Positions 50,671 to 59,093 are shown, numbered from the stretch's first letter. The stretch: DNA of 64,000 nucleotides from Chlamydiia bacterium (GCA_030429605.1 JAUIEV010000001.1:1-64000); one strand, 5' to 3'. Translations and numbers: made by a program. The notes: generated by a model not told the origin, from the letters alone.

Positions 50671-51621
50671 TTAACGTGGAGCTTTAACAACGCCTTCTAC
50701 TTGCTCATAAACAGCTTGAGCAATCATAAGGTCCTCAATTGCAATACCTGTTAAATCTGCAACAGTAATACTTTGAGAGGTTCTCAAAAGAGGGTTACTT
50801 ATCACCTGTCCCAATTCTTTAGCCCTTGCTTGCGTCTTATTCGTAGCATACGAAAGGTCACCGTACTCTGAGCACTGAGAAAAACTATCCACCACAATGT
50901 GTTCAGCGACTTCAAAAACGCTCGCATCTAGCTCCTGCTTTCCCTTTCCATCTGTTCCAACTGCTGTGATATGTGTGCCGGGCATAATATCTTCACCAAA
51001 AAGTAATGGACTCGAGGAAGGTGTCGTTGTAATAAGAAGATTACATTCACTCACTACCTTTTGTAGATCAGAAACATACTGTATCTGAAAAGGGGAGTTT
51101 TTAAAATCATTGAGAAATACGCCCCCCTTTTTAGGGTCTCTACCCCAGACAAGCACTTTGGTGCACGACGTAACGCATTGTAGAGCGTGGAGTTGGTGCC
51201 TGGCTTGCGTCCCTGTTCCAATGATCCCAATTTGTTCAACGCACTTGGGACCAATGTGTTTAGTAGCTATTGCCCCAGCAATACCTGTTCGAATGTCAGT
51301 CAGTTTACCTTCATCATGTAAAACGGCAACCAATTCACCTGTATTTTTAGAAAACAATGCCATCATTCCATTGCTACTTGGGAGACCTTTTTCCGGATTC
51401 CGATAGAAACTTGATGCTATCTTAACAACGTAATATTCAGTATGTCGCGAAGCACCAGCCTTGATATGAACGTCAGCTGGCAGATCATGGAAATGTAAAA
51501 AAGAAACGGGTGCTAATGAAGCTTCTTTTTTTGTGTAAGCTACGAGTCCATCTTCAATTTTTTTCAAAATGTGCTCGTAGTTAATAGCTTCTTCAATTTC
51601 TGAGAGCGACAGTACTTTCAT
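50671..51621 (-). CDS. Ornithine cyclodeaminase/mu-crystallin family enzyme
   Basis: A 316-aa NAD(P)-binding protein. The dinucleotide motif is GIIGTGTQARHQL (about residues 132-144); LTDIRTGIAGAIATKHI precedes it and GTDGKGKQELD carries the family's acidic catalytic position. Members include ornithine cyclodeaminase, alanine dehydrogenase, ketimine reductases, SbnB of diaminopropionate synthesis and EutC of ectoine breakdown. Its start overlaps the stop of the PLP-enzyme gene by 4 bases, a pairing seen in SbnA/SbnB and EutB/EutC systems (recalled). It probably forms or reduces an imine in the local amino-acid pathway. Confidence 0.88.
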   Translation of the reverse strand: MKVLSLSEIEEAINYEHILKKIEDGLVAYTKKEASLAPVSFLHFHDLPADVHIKAGASRHTEYYVVKIASSFYRNPEKGLPSSNGMMALFSKNTGELVAVLHDEGKLTDIRTGIAGAIATKHIGPKCVEQIGIIGTGTQARHQLHALQCVTSCTKVLVWGRDPKKGGVFLNDFKNSPFQIQYVSDLQKVVSECNLLITTTPSSSPLLFGEDIMPGTHITAVGTDGKGKQELDASVFEVAEHIVVDSFSQCSEYGDLSYATNKTQARAKELGQVISNPLLRTSQSITVADLTGIAIEDLMIAQAVYEQVEGVVKAPR

Positions 51622-52598
51622 GTATTTATAATCCTCTTAATCGTCTCAAATGCAACGTTTCTGCCACTTAATACCAGAACCGTTTCACCTGTTACATCGT
51701 TAATTTTCCCTGATAAGCAGGCTGAAAGTGGTGGTGCGCATGATGGTTCAAACAGATATTGATGATTCTCAAGCATCCAGCAGACCCCATCATATATCTC
51801 TTTTTCAGTAACAAGAGAAACTTCCTTACAGTATTCCTTTAGCACTTCAAAACAGCCTTCTCCGATACCTCCTTCAATTCCACCAGCAACTGTTTCAATT
51901 GCAGGCAAGGCAGTTACAGCATGCCCACGATCTAAAGAAAGTGCAAATGCTGGCGACTCTTTGTGCTGAGCACCTATCAATCGAACAGAAGGTTTTTTCT
52001 GAGATACATAGTATGAAAGACCGGCCCCAAGCCCGCCACCTCCAACAGGAAAAACTATGTTCTCGACTGAAGGCAATTGTTTCAAAATCTCGAGCCCTAT
52101 TGTACCTCCATTTGCAGCCATAACGAAGGTATGCTCAAAAGCACTCATCATGGGTTGGCCATTTTTTTCCGCCTCATTCATTGCCCAAACGAGCGTCTCA
52201 TCATACCCCTCAAAGGTTGATTTATGCACAGTTGCACCCAGTTTCATAATTTTTCGCTCTTTTACTGGGTCAATACTTTGAGGAACATAGACAGCACAAG
52301 GGATTCCCATCATCTTGGCAGCATATGCAACTCCTAAACCATGATTTCCTGCAGAACACGTTGCAATACCACATTTACGTTCAGCCTCGTTTAATTTCGA
52401 TAAATAGAATAGAGCTCCTCTAATTTTAAATGAGCCTGTCAATTGGAGAAACTCTAATTTTAAAGAGACTGGACAACCCATCATTTCTGAAATCACTGGC
52501 GAGGGTTCAATGGGAGTGTCTCTGATTTTGTTCATAAGAAATGAGGATGCCGATTCAATCAGATCGACAGAAAGTGATGGAGGTGTATGAATGTCCAT
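51618..52598 (-). CDS. PLP-dependent threonine dehydratase/serine racemase-like enzyme
   Basis: A 326-aa fold-type II PLP enzyme. The Schiff-base lysine is K58 in LTGSFKIRGA; SAGNHGLGVAYAAK contacts the substrate; GGGGL at about 186-190 binds the PLP phosphate. There is no regulatory ACT domain, so it belongs with catabolic dehydratases, serine racemases, hydroxyaspartate dehydratases and EutB-like proteins. It is the first gene of the minus-strand half and is divergent from the isocyanide-synthase-like gene across about 100 AT-rich bases. It may eliminate water or ammonia from a hydroxy amino acid or racemise it. Confidence 0.88.
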   Translation of the reverse strand: MDIHTPPSLSVDLIESASSFLMNKIRDTPIEPSPVISEMMGCPVSLKLEFLQLTGSFKIRGALFYLSKLNEAERKCGIATCSAGNHGLGVAYAAKMMGIPCAVYVPQSIDPVKERKIMKLGATVHKSTFEGYDETLVWAMNEAEKNGQPMMSAFEHTFVMAANGGTIGLEILKQLPSVENIVFPVGGGGLGAGLSYYVSQKKPSVRLIGAQHKESPAFALSLDRGHAVTALPAIETVAGGIEGGIGEGCFEVLKEYCKEVSLVTEKEIYDGVCWMLENHQYLFEPSCAPPLSACLSGKINDVTGETVLVLSGRNVAFETIKRIINT

Positions 52599-52700
52599 GA
52601 GAATACGCTGATTAATTTTAACACAAAATTTTTATCTTAAACTGCAAATTATTTCAATTTAATTTTGCAATGCATTTAATACCCCTTCACTTTAAAATGT
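52599..52700. promoter_or_regulatory. Divergent AT-rich promoter region of the cluster
   Basis: About 100 very A+T-rich bases separate the start codons of the PLP-enzyme gene (minus) and the isocyanide-synthase-like gene (plus). They must hold both promoters, so the two halves may share regulation. I see no clear operator palindrome. Confidence 0.4.
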
Positions 52701-53864
52701 ATGGCTCTTATCATTAAATTAGTCATTGATTGCATGTTTGAACAGTGGATTGCAGAAACTATTAAGACAACCGTCCATCTCAATGATAGCCACGCAAATG
52801 CTACATACACCATTCCTAAGTGGAAACCTCTGGAAAAAATTACCATCCCCTTTTCTTTACCCAAAGCTCCTCCAGTTACATATAAAAAAAAGGATTTTTC
52901 TATAGCAGAACAAATTCTTCAGGTTCTTTTTTTAAAGTCAATTCGCAGAGGCCCAAAACATCTCATAGCTCCATTTATTAATGAAATAAAATCACTTGTT
53001 GAGCACTCAATTGAACGTAACCAGCCAATACCACTTGTTTTACCGAGCCTCCCCTTCAAAGACCAAAGCCCGTTTGGAACAGGGGCTGGAATTGATCATG
53101 CAGATTTAGGAGAGTATTGCTATTTTGCACAAATTAAGCGCTTACTAGACGCAATCAAAGCAGTGTATGAGAAAGGAGCACATTTAACACTACTCTGCGA
53201 TGGATTACTCTTTTCAGACATCTTTGTTGGAGGTGACATTAATGGCCCCGGCAGGTATAAAGCTCGTTGTGAGGCAATTAAAAATGCATATGGGTTGTAT
53301 AATGACGTATCACTCATCGATATGAAAGAGATTCTTTTTCATGAACCTGAATGGGTTGAACAAAATGAAGAAATAAAAACGACTCTCAAGGCAATGCACG
53401 AAAGCTTTCCGATGGTTCAAGAGAGGATTGACCATCTTACTCATCGATTTCTTTTCTACGTTCAGCTTCCTAACATGTCATATGAACAAGCTCGGGATTC
53501 GTTAGGGAATGGACTATTGAAAGAGCCTTTTCTCTCATCTTTTCGCCGGGCGGCAATTGAATATGCAGCAATTCATCTCACATTTAAAAAATTATGCATC
53601 ATTGAAAAAAGGTTTCCTCACGCAGTACGTTGCACTGTTCATCCAAAAAGCGCACCACAACTACCTCTTCACATGACGAACAAAAAAAATGTCCTTCTAC
53701 CGTACAATGGAGTACCAGTTGTATCAAGACAGTCCTTACTTAATGGAAAAAGTCTTTTTGAATCGGCTCGCATTCGAAGATTATATGAGGTATTCTTACT
53801 TCCTCAAGTTCAGGCAGTCTACCTAGAGAATGATGCCTCTCCCTTTTACTATGAGGTTCCTTAA
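52701..53864 (+). CDS. PvcA/Dit1-family isocyanide synthase-like protein
   Basis: A 387-aa protein of the pyoverdine/dityrosine (Dit1_PvcA) family, whose studied members convert the amino group of Tyr or Trp into an isonitrile using ribulose 5-phosphate. Family segments in order: VLPSLPFKDQSPFGTG (about 113-128), HADLGEYCYFAQIKRL, YEKGAHLTLLCDGLLFSDIF (156-175), GRYKARCEAI, and HAVRCTVHPKS (307-317) followed by PYNGVPVVS. No signal peptide is evident. The ribosome binding site is weak at 52701 and at the alternative ATG 52734. It is followed one base later by a racemase gene. The exact substrate is unknown, and some family members have no proven function. Confidence 0.85.
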   Translation: MALIIKLVIDCMFEQWIAETIKTTVHLNDSHANATYTIPKWKPLEKITIPFSLPKAPPVTYKKKDFSIAEQILQVLFLKSIRRGPKHLIAPFINEIKSLVEHSIERNQPIPLVLPSLPFKDQSPFGTGAGIDHADLGEYCYFAQIKRLLDAIKAVYEKGAHLTLLCDGLLFSDIFVGGDINGPGRYKARCEAIKNAYGLYNDVSLIDMKEILFHEPEWVEQNEEIKTTLKAMHESFPMVQERIDHLTHRFLFYVQLPNMSYEQARDSLGNGLLKEPFLSSFRRAAIEYAAIHLTFKKLCIIEKRFPHAVRCTVHPKSAPQLPLHMTNKKNVLLPYNGVPVVSRQSLLNGKSLFESARIRRLYEVFLLPQVQAVYLENDASPFYYEVP

Positions 53865-53865
53865 A

Positions 53866-54552
53866 ATGAAAAATGTGTGTGGCATTCTTGGGGGATTAGG
53901 AGCAGAAAGCACAGCTCGATTCTATGTACAACTTATCCAGGCATGTGCAGAAATAAAAGAGAGTGCTCATAGACCAGCTGTAGTTATCTGGAATCTTCCT
54001 CTTACGTATGAAGATGAAGAACATGAAATCATGCACGGAAAATACGGAAGCACTTTTCTTCCCTTACTTATAGATGGAGCTCAAAGACTCAAAAACGCTG
54101 GGGCCACCTTTCTTGCCCTTCCCTGCAACTCAGCCCACTTGTTTCACTCTGCCATTGATGCGTCTTCCTCCATTCCGTTACTTCACATCATTAAGGAAAC
54201 AGTGTCTGCTATTTCTGAAAAAAAAGTTGGCTTACTAACGTCTCTTGTTACAGCTAAACACACACTGTACCAACCAGTGCTCAAAAGAAAAAACATCGAG
54301 TGCATACTCCCCTCTGAACAGGATCAAAATAGTCTCAATCGGATAGTCTTTAACCAAGCTGTACAAATGTGCAGCGAAAAAGACAAAAAAACCCTAAGCG
54401 AAATCGTAGTAAAAATGACAGGACAAGGTGCTCAAGCAATCATTCTTGGATGCGCTGCCCTAGCGCCTCTTCTCGACAACATTCTAGATGTCAAACTATA
54501 CGACAGTATGGACCTCTATGTACAAGCAGCGTGCAAAAAACTCACTGAATAG
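53866..54552 (+). CDS. Aspartate/glutamate racemase family protein
   Basis: A 228-aa PLP-independent racemase. The N-terminus GILGGLGAESTARFY and the two catalytic cysteines, C87 in ALPCNSAH and C196 in ILGCAALAPLL, match the aspartate racemase branch. It would interconvert L- and D-acidic amino acids or a related pathway intermediate. The start at 53866 follows the isocyanide-synthase-like stop by 1 base, with GAGG in the preceding codons, so both are translated from one message. Murein glutamate racemase (MurI) is a different branch and is less likely here. Confidence 0.85.
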   Translation: MKNVCGILGGLGAESTARFYVQLIQACAEIKESAHRPAVVIWNLPLTYEDEEHEIMHGKYGSTFLPLLIDGAQRLKNAGATFLALPCNSAHLFHSAIDASSSIPLLHIIKETVSAISEKKVGLLTSLVTAKHTLYQPVLKRKNIECILPSEQDQNSLNRIVFNQAVQMCSEKDKKTLSEIVVKMTGQGAQAIILGCAALAPLLDNILDVKLYDSMDLYVQAACKKLTE

Positions 54553-54559
54553 TCATCTT

Positions 54560-55132
54560 TTATCTTTTTTCGATACTACTCATGAGGTTTTGTACCTTGT
54601 GTAAGAATCGGGATAGATGTGGCTCCCGCTTCTCAGAAGGGATCTCATCGAGTGAAAACCAGCGCACCTCATAGAATTCTGTTTCATCAAACGAATACAC
54701 GGCTTTTGAATCGCCCTTCACTACATACCACAGTGACACATCCGTATGCGGATTTAGCTCATTGACCGTTTCAGTGACAGTCAAAAAAAGGGGCTCCTCA
54801 TAGTGAAAAACAGCTTTCGTAAAAAGCTCTTCTTCCATTTCCCGAAGAACAGTCTCTTTTGGGTGCTCATCTTTCTCAACATGTCCACCTGGAGGAAGCC
54901 ACAAGTTTGCTTTCTTGTGGTGTACCAGTAAAACTTTCCCTTCTGCTTCATCAAACGGAATAAAATAGGAAACGAGGTGTGTTTTTGGAGTAGCCGGCTT
55001 TTGAATTCTACAAAGGTCCGCACCAGAATCTATCCACTCAGTCACAAACTGCTTATGCCTCATTTCTTCCTGATCAAAAGGATGAATCCCTTCAACAGCC
55101 TGAGCTATCTGCGCTCGAATATCTATACTCAT
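54560..55132 (-). CDS. NUDIX hydrolase
   Basis: A 190-aa NUDIX protein with a complete box: GGHVEKDEHPKETVLREMEE (G-x5-E-x7-R-E-x2-E-E; about residues 82-101). NUDIX enzymes cleave nucleoside diphosphates linked to another group. An N-terminal helical extension of about 45 residues precedes the domain. It converges on the racemase gene and is not obviously part of the biosynthetic cluster. Substrate unknown. Confidence 0.9.
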   Translation of the reverse strand: MSIDIRAQIAQAVEGIHPFDQEEMRHKQFVTEWIDSGADLCRIQKPATPKTHLVSYFIPFDEAEGKVLLVHHKKANLWLPPGGHVEKDEHPKETVLREMEEELFTKAVFHYEEPLFLTVTETVNELNPHTDVSLWYVVKGDSKAVYSFDETEFYEVRWFSLDEIPSEKREPHLSRFLHKVQNLMSSIEKR

Positions 55133-55243
55133 GATGCACTTCCTTCTTATTTACTTGAAAACTCACTACTTGACTTCATAGTGTACACACCTAAGAAAAT
55201 AGATGAAGTAAAGAATCTGCACAGGAACTCTTCACAATAAAAA

Positions 55244-55272
55244 TTGTTCATTTTCACTGACTCAGGTATAAC
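55244..55272 (+). promoter_or_regulatory. Promoter-like sequence, copy of the one at 59094
   Basis: TTGTTC and TATAAC are separated by 17 bases inside a segment of about 45 bases that is nearly repeated at 59085-59125. It points toward the 3' end of the beta-helix gene, so it would make antisense RNA, or it is a relic of a duplicated junction. Confidence 0.4.
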
Positions 55273-55285
55273 AGACAAAAAAAAT

Positions 55286-56470
55286 CTATTGAAACCTCAA
55301 CCAAGAGTTTTTGCAAAAATCAAAGCAATACAAAAAGGATGCTTGTGGATGGATTGATCGCTTCTCAGGCCACACATCCATAAAAATGTTATACACAGGT
55401 TTCCTCATCAGTAAATCCCACGAATGATTGTTTACTATCTCGTTTTGCAAAAACGTTAGATTTGAGGTTTCAAAAGAGTCTCCTCTTAAGAATAATCCTG
55501 CACCATTTGAAAATACTTTATTTTTTAAAAAAATATTTCCTGAATCCCAACGGCCAATAGACACTCCTGCTCCTCGAGTGCCTGTAATCACATTATTTTC
55601 ATAGAGCCCGAAAGCAGCACTATGGCAGAGGTATAGACCATCAACATTGATAACACCGGCTAAACCAGAATTACAAATCTCACTATTACCAATATAGGTA
55701 TATAGAGAACCGCTTCCGACGTGTACGCCTAAACGTGCTGAACTATTGATTTTGGAACCTATGATTCTGATGTGGTGAGAGGTATTTAAAGAAATCCCAT
55801 CCCCAGCAGCATTCATAATATTAACATTAATAAACTCAATGTTCCGCGAATCTCTGCAGCCAATACCCGAATCCCACCATGTATCGATTACGGGATTTTC
55901 TTGTTGATTTCCATCAATCAACAATTCACAAACTGAAACATGCTCTACTTCTTGACAATACAAACAAGGAAAGGAACAAAAAACAAACGGATCTGATGAA
56001 AGATGAACATCAAGAGGGGCAGCATCTTTCAAACAGAGTGCTCCAGGCATGATTTCAATAACTTCTGTTACCCATGCCCTAGCAGGCTTTAATGACTGAG
56101 AAAAAATAGTAATCCCATCCCCACATTGAAATGATGATTCGTCTTCAATTTGTATCCAATAATCACCTTTTGTTATTTCACTGATAATAGGAGATGCAAA
56201 CCTAGGACATTTTCTGAAAACCGTAGTCGCTCCCTGTCCCTTTAATGTAACATTGCTTTTTAGATAGATAGCATTCCGTAATGTATACTCCCCTTCAGGA
56301 CACACTACGAGACCACCACCTCTAGCAGCCTCCTTATTAATAGCTTCCTGAATTTGACGGCTTGTATAGCCTTCAACAACGCTGTCTGCATTTAAAGATG
56401 TACTACCAAGTAAAAGAACAAACATCAGCAAAAAGCAATTTTTAGACACACTAATAGCTTGCCTCTTCAT
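55286..56470 (-). CDS. Exported right-handed parallel beta-helix protein
   Basis: A 394-aa protein starting at 56470 with a strong AAGGAGG site about 9 bases upstream. A signal peptide (residues about 1-28, ...CFLLMFVLLLGSTSLNA) precedes a pectate-lyase-like beta-helix: SRQIQEAINKEAARGGGLVV and NAIYLKSNVTLKGQG at the start, then repeated short strands (ISLNTSHHIRIIGSKINSSA, LYENNVITGTRGAGVSIG, NIFLKNKVFSNGAGLFLRG). Such proteins often bind or cleave polysaccharides (lyases, epimerases of the NosD/AlgG type). No clear lyase triad can be assigned. It overlaps the oxygenase gene by 20 bases; third gene of the operon. Confidence 0.8.
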   Translation of the reverse strand: MKRQAISVSKNCFLLMFVLLLGSTSLNADSVVEGYTSRQIQEAINKEAARGGGLVVCPEGEYTLRNAIYLKSNVTLKGQGATTVFRKCPRFASPIISEITKGDYWIQIEDESSFQCGDGITIFSQSLKPARAWVTEVIEIMPGALCLKDAAPLDVHLSSDPFVFCSFPCLYCQEVEHVSVCELLIDGNQQENPVIDTWWDSGIGCRDSRNIEFINVNIMNAAGDGISLNTSHHIRIIGSKINSSARLGVHVGSGSLYTYIGNSEICNSGLAGVINVDGLYLCHSAAFGLYENNVITGTRGAGVSIGRWDSGNIFLKNKVFSNGAGLFLRGDSFETSNLTFLQNEIVNNHSWDLLMRKPVYNIFMDVWPEKRSIHPQASFLYCFDFCKNSWLRFQ

Positions 56471-57293
56471 CAAAATAATCCTCCTTAAAACCAAACATCT
56501 CACCATATGCTTTCTTCATGAAGGTTGGTGTTAGATAAATATTTGTAAAATAGGAACGTCTGGACGATAGAGTATTCCTAACCTTTTGATAGGATGACTC
56601 CATAGGCGCTGAATGCCATCCATGTGGTGCCTGGAAAAATGCGCATAAAGTGTTTGGAGCATAGGGCAATCGTTTTACGGCAACACAATCGTCGTTATTT
56701 GCTCTCAAAAAATCAAGCGATTTTTTGTGGTTTTTATGGCGGTAAAGCACCGTTCCTAAAATGCTATGCTCTTCTCGATAATCTATCGGGAAAAAAATCA
56801 TTACAGCTGCCAATTTGTACGCTTTATCAATGTGAATGCCCACTCCGTGGTGATAATCTTGAAACAGACGATGTTCAAAGCGACTAGCAGCATTGCATAA
56901 GCTGCCTGAAGGAAGAGAGTATCCAAACCGATCGGGAGTCAATGGATAAAACACTTCAGCAAGCTTTCTCTTGATAACATTATCTACAAGATGAGCAAAT
57001 TTAATCCATTTAGCCTGAGACTTCCCCTTTCCCCACTTTTGAGTGTTGGTTACTTGTACCAATTTTCTCCATGTCGGAGACTGCTTATCAAAGGATTTAG
57101 AAGGCCAGTTATTGCAGAGCTCTTGGTAATAGTCTTCAGGCAGAATATCTTTGATAACGATATGAGGAAATGGATCGGCTGATATTTCAGCATGTTCAAA
57201 CCTTTCTTCAATATACCTAGAAATTGAATCATAATCCCATGCAAGTATTGGGCTCGAAATTATGAACAAAAATACGTAAATCAACCTACTCAT
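56451..57293 (-). CDS. Exported Fe(II)/2-oxoglutarate oxygenase-like protein
   Basis: A 280-aa protein with signal peptide MSRLIYVFLFIISSPILA. The double-stranded beta-helix core has the iron motif H-x-D in GVGIHIDKAYKLAAVMIFF, and the distal histidine and 2-oxoglutarate arginine in HGWHSAPMESSYQKVRNTLS. It resembles prolyl-hydroxylase-like and sugar or peptide oxygenases of the 2OG-Fe(II) superfamily. Oxygenases of this kind are usually cytosolic or, in animals, in the ER. It is encoded between a GT90 glycosyltransferase and a beta-helix protein, all exported, so an extracytoplasmic glycan or protein modification is plausible. Confidence 0.75.
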   Translation of the reverse strand: MSRLIYVFLFIISSPILAWDYDSISRYIEERFEHAEISADPFPHIVIKDILPEDYYQELCNNWPSKSFDKQSPTWRKLVQVTNTQKWGKGKSQAKWIKFAHLVDNVIKRKLAEVFYPLTPDRFGYSLPSGSLCNAASRFEHRLFQDYHHGVGIHIDKAYKLAAVMIFFPIDYREEHSILGTVLYRHKNHKKSLDFLRANNDDCVAVKRLPYAPNTLCAFFQAPHGWHSAPMESSYQKVRNTLSSRRSYFTNIYLTPTFMKKAYGEMFGFKEDYFDEEASY

Positions 57294-57302
57294 AAAATCC
57301 TC

Positions 57303-58442
57303 CTATTTATACCAATGTTCTTTTAAATCATCTTCATTAAAGCCGCTTCTAGAACGAAAAGTAGAATCTATTGCAGGGTGATCCGTATATAATTTTGCGT
57401 ATTCGTTTAACATCATTTTCACAAACAAATTCATTCTTTCATGAGTTAAATAGTTAAGTGCAAAAACTCTACTATTATGTGCAATCTGTTTCGCCTGTTC
57501 TCTTCCTGAAGTAAGAAAGTGTTGGATTAGTTGTGGAATGTTTTCTATAGATTCGTAAGATATAGGAATGTAATCAGAATTTTTTTTCAATAATGGAAAA
57601 AACCAAGGTAATAATTTCTCATCATCTACATAAAAAACTAGACTCCCAGATAGAAGCCTCCAATACGCTCCAGGAAAACAGCCCCCTCCTCCGTGTAAAA
57701 GTATCTGAAATTTATACTGAAGTTGTTCTTTTGTTGTTAATTCTGCAGAGTGATTCTTTGAAAAACAATTGATAGCCGAGGCAAATTGAGCATCAATTAG
57801 GTCTGGATAACGCTTGGATAGGAGACATATTTTTCCTCGCGGGCTGTTAGGTAAATTTGGATAGCCATTTGTAAATTTTGATCCTCTCCAAACGAGTTGA
57901 TCTTTGCGATTATCCCAATCGATTTGAGATTCATTGACCGTTTTAAAAATTTGATACCAATCTCTAAACCAAAATTTTTTAAACCATTTTTCAGGGGCAT
58001 TATTTAAGGGACACCCTCTATCGTGCAAGGGAACAGCAGAAATTAAATGTGCGGCCTTATCCGTGCAAAAAACTGGCACTTTTTTATGCCCAAACTCATG
58101 TGTTGCCCCATCATTATGAAAAAACAAAAAATCAAGATCAGGAAGTCCTTCAGGAGTATCTATTAAAGCCAACAAGATTGAAGATATTACCCTGCTCTCC
58201 ATTCCCCTTACATATAATTGATTGTTTAGTACAACATACCTTCCCAACCGTTTATTTGTGTTTTCAACAGCATCTATATCCTTGTGTGAAAATCCATGGA
58301 CAAAAGGGCCAAGGCTTTGTTTCACCAACTGGTAAAATTGTTTTTCTACTTCCCTATCTTGTAAAATAAACCGTTCTTCAGAAAAAAGATTCAACTTTAA
58401 GAAAACCATTACAAAACATGTAATTTTTATTATTTTTCTCAT
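57303..58442 (-). CDS. Exported GT90 (CAP10/Rumi-like) glycosyltransferase, second copy
   Basis: A 379-aa GT90 family protein. Motifs: QLVWRGSKFTNGYPNLP, LIDAQFASAINCFSKN, LQYKFQILLHGGGGCFPGAY followed by WRLLSGSLVFYVDDEK, and SDYIPISYESIENIPQLIQH. The N-terminus is a signal peptide (MRKIIKITCFVMVFLKLNLF). The layout matches the GT90 at 26761, though overall similarity is modest. It is the first gene of a GT90, oxygenase, beta-helix operon with 9-base spacing and an overlap. Animal GT90s modify EGF repeats in the ER, and bacterial ones modify LPS; which applies here is open. Confidence 0.8.
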   Translation of the reverse strand: MRKIIKITCFVMVFLKLNLFSEERFILQDREVEKQFYQLVKQSLGPFVHGFSHKDIDAVENTNKRLGRYVVLNNQLYVRGMESRVISSILLALIDTPEGLPDLDFLFFHNDGATHEFGHKKVPVFCTDKAAHLISAVPLHDRGCPLNNAPEKWFKKFWFRDWYQIFKTVNESQIDWDNRKDQLVWRGSKFTNGYPNLPNSPRGKICLLSKRYPDLIDAQFASAINCFSKNHSAELTTKEQLQYKFQILLHGGGGCFPGAYWRLLSGSLVFYVDDEKLLPWFFPLLKKNSDYIPISYESIENIPQLIQHFLTSGREQAKQIAHNSRVFALNYLTHERMNLFVKMMLNEYAKLYTDHPAIDSTFRSRSGFNEDDLKEHWYK

Positions 58443-58602
58443 TTAGCAAAACCTTCCTTATTTTTAATTTTTAGCACTAAGTACAGTCTTATGTATTTCA
58501 ACAAATTTTATATGGGTGATACCTTTTCTATGATTTCAGGAAAAGAAGAATTTCATACAAAGAAAAGGCATTTTTTCATGAATGATTTCTGGTTTGGGTA
58601 GT

Positions 58603-59022
58603 TCTCGAAAAGCCCGTTTGGGTTATTAAAGATAATCTAGGATTCCGGATATATTCCGGATTTTGGGTTGGCAAGTGGTGTAATTTCAGCGGAAAAAGGT
58701 GTGGATTTTTGAGGATTTCGACGAGAAGCAGCACAAATGTGATACGGTGGAACAACAAAAATTCAAAAAATGCAATCTGGAAAACTAACATGTGCCGTGA
58801 GGAAAATTTCGTAGGAAAGAGCAAGTAATTTCAGAGAGAGGAGCTTTAGCTCCTTACTTCTTTTCTGAAGACAGTACTCTCGTACGGATTCAGAAAAGAA
58901 CTCTGAATACATAAGAATATGCCAGAGTCGTTTTTTCCAGGGAAGGATGAATTGGTCTTATCCTGATTGATGCGGAAAAATTCCTTTAAATTCAGAGCAT
59001 TTGCGGAAATTTTGCGGAAAAA
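58603..59022 (+). repeat. Direct repeat, copy A
   Basis: This lies within the 728-base gap 58443-59170, which has no convincing gene. It shares with 63251-63739, in the same orientation and order, several near-identical blocks: AAAAGCCCGTTTGGGT, a double TTCCGGAT motif spaced by ATA (58643-58661), TTGGGTTGGCAAGTGGTGTA, GAAAATTTCGTAGGAAAGAG (58802), AACTCTGAATACATAAGAAT (near 58898) and CATTTGCGGAAATTTTGCGG (58998). The two copies bracket the MFS, ABC and membrane-protein genes. No terminal inverted repeats or transposase are present, so it is not a recognisable insertion sequence. Confidence 0.85.
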
Positions 59023-59093
59023 CATGCAGGTTTATAAATAGAAGCGGAGAACAAAATCAATGCATCAGCAAGGGGAATTCTTTAGAATAAAAA

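Noticed and set aside
48525-54552. A non-ribosomal peptide synthetase or polyketide system in the biosynthetic cluster
   Set aside because: No carrier, condensation, adenylation or ketosynthase domain is visible within the window; the cluster appears to consist of stand-alone enzymes only.
53866-54552. Reading the racemase as murein glutamate racemase MurI
   Set aside because: The N-terminal GGLGAEST motif and GCAALAP segment fit the aspartate racemase branch, and the gene is coupled to the PvcA-like gene, not to cell-wall genes.
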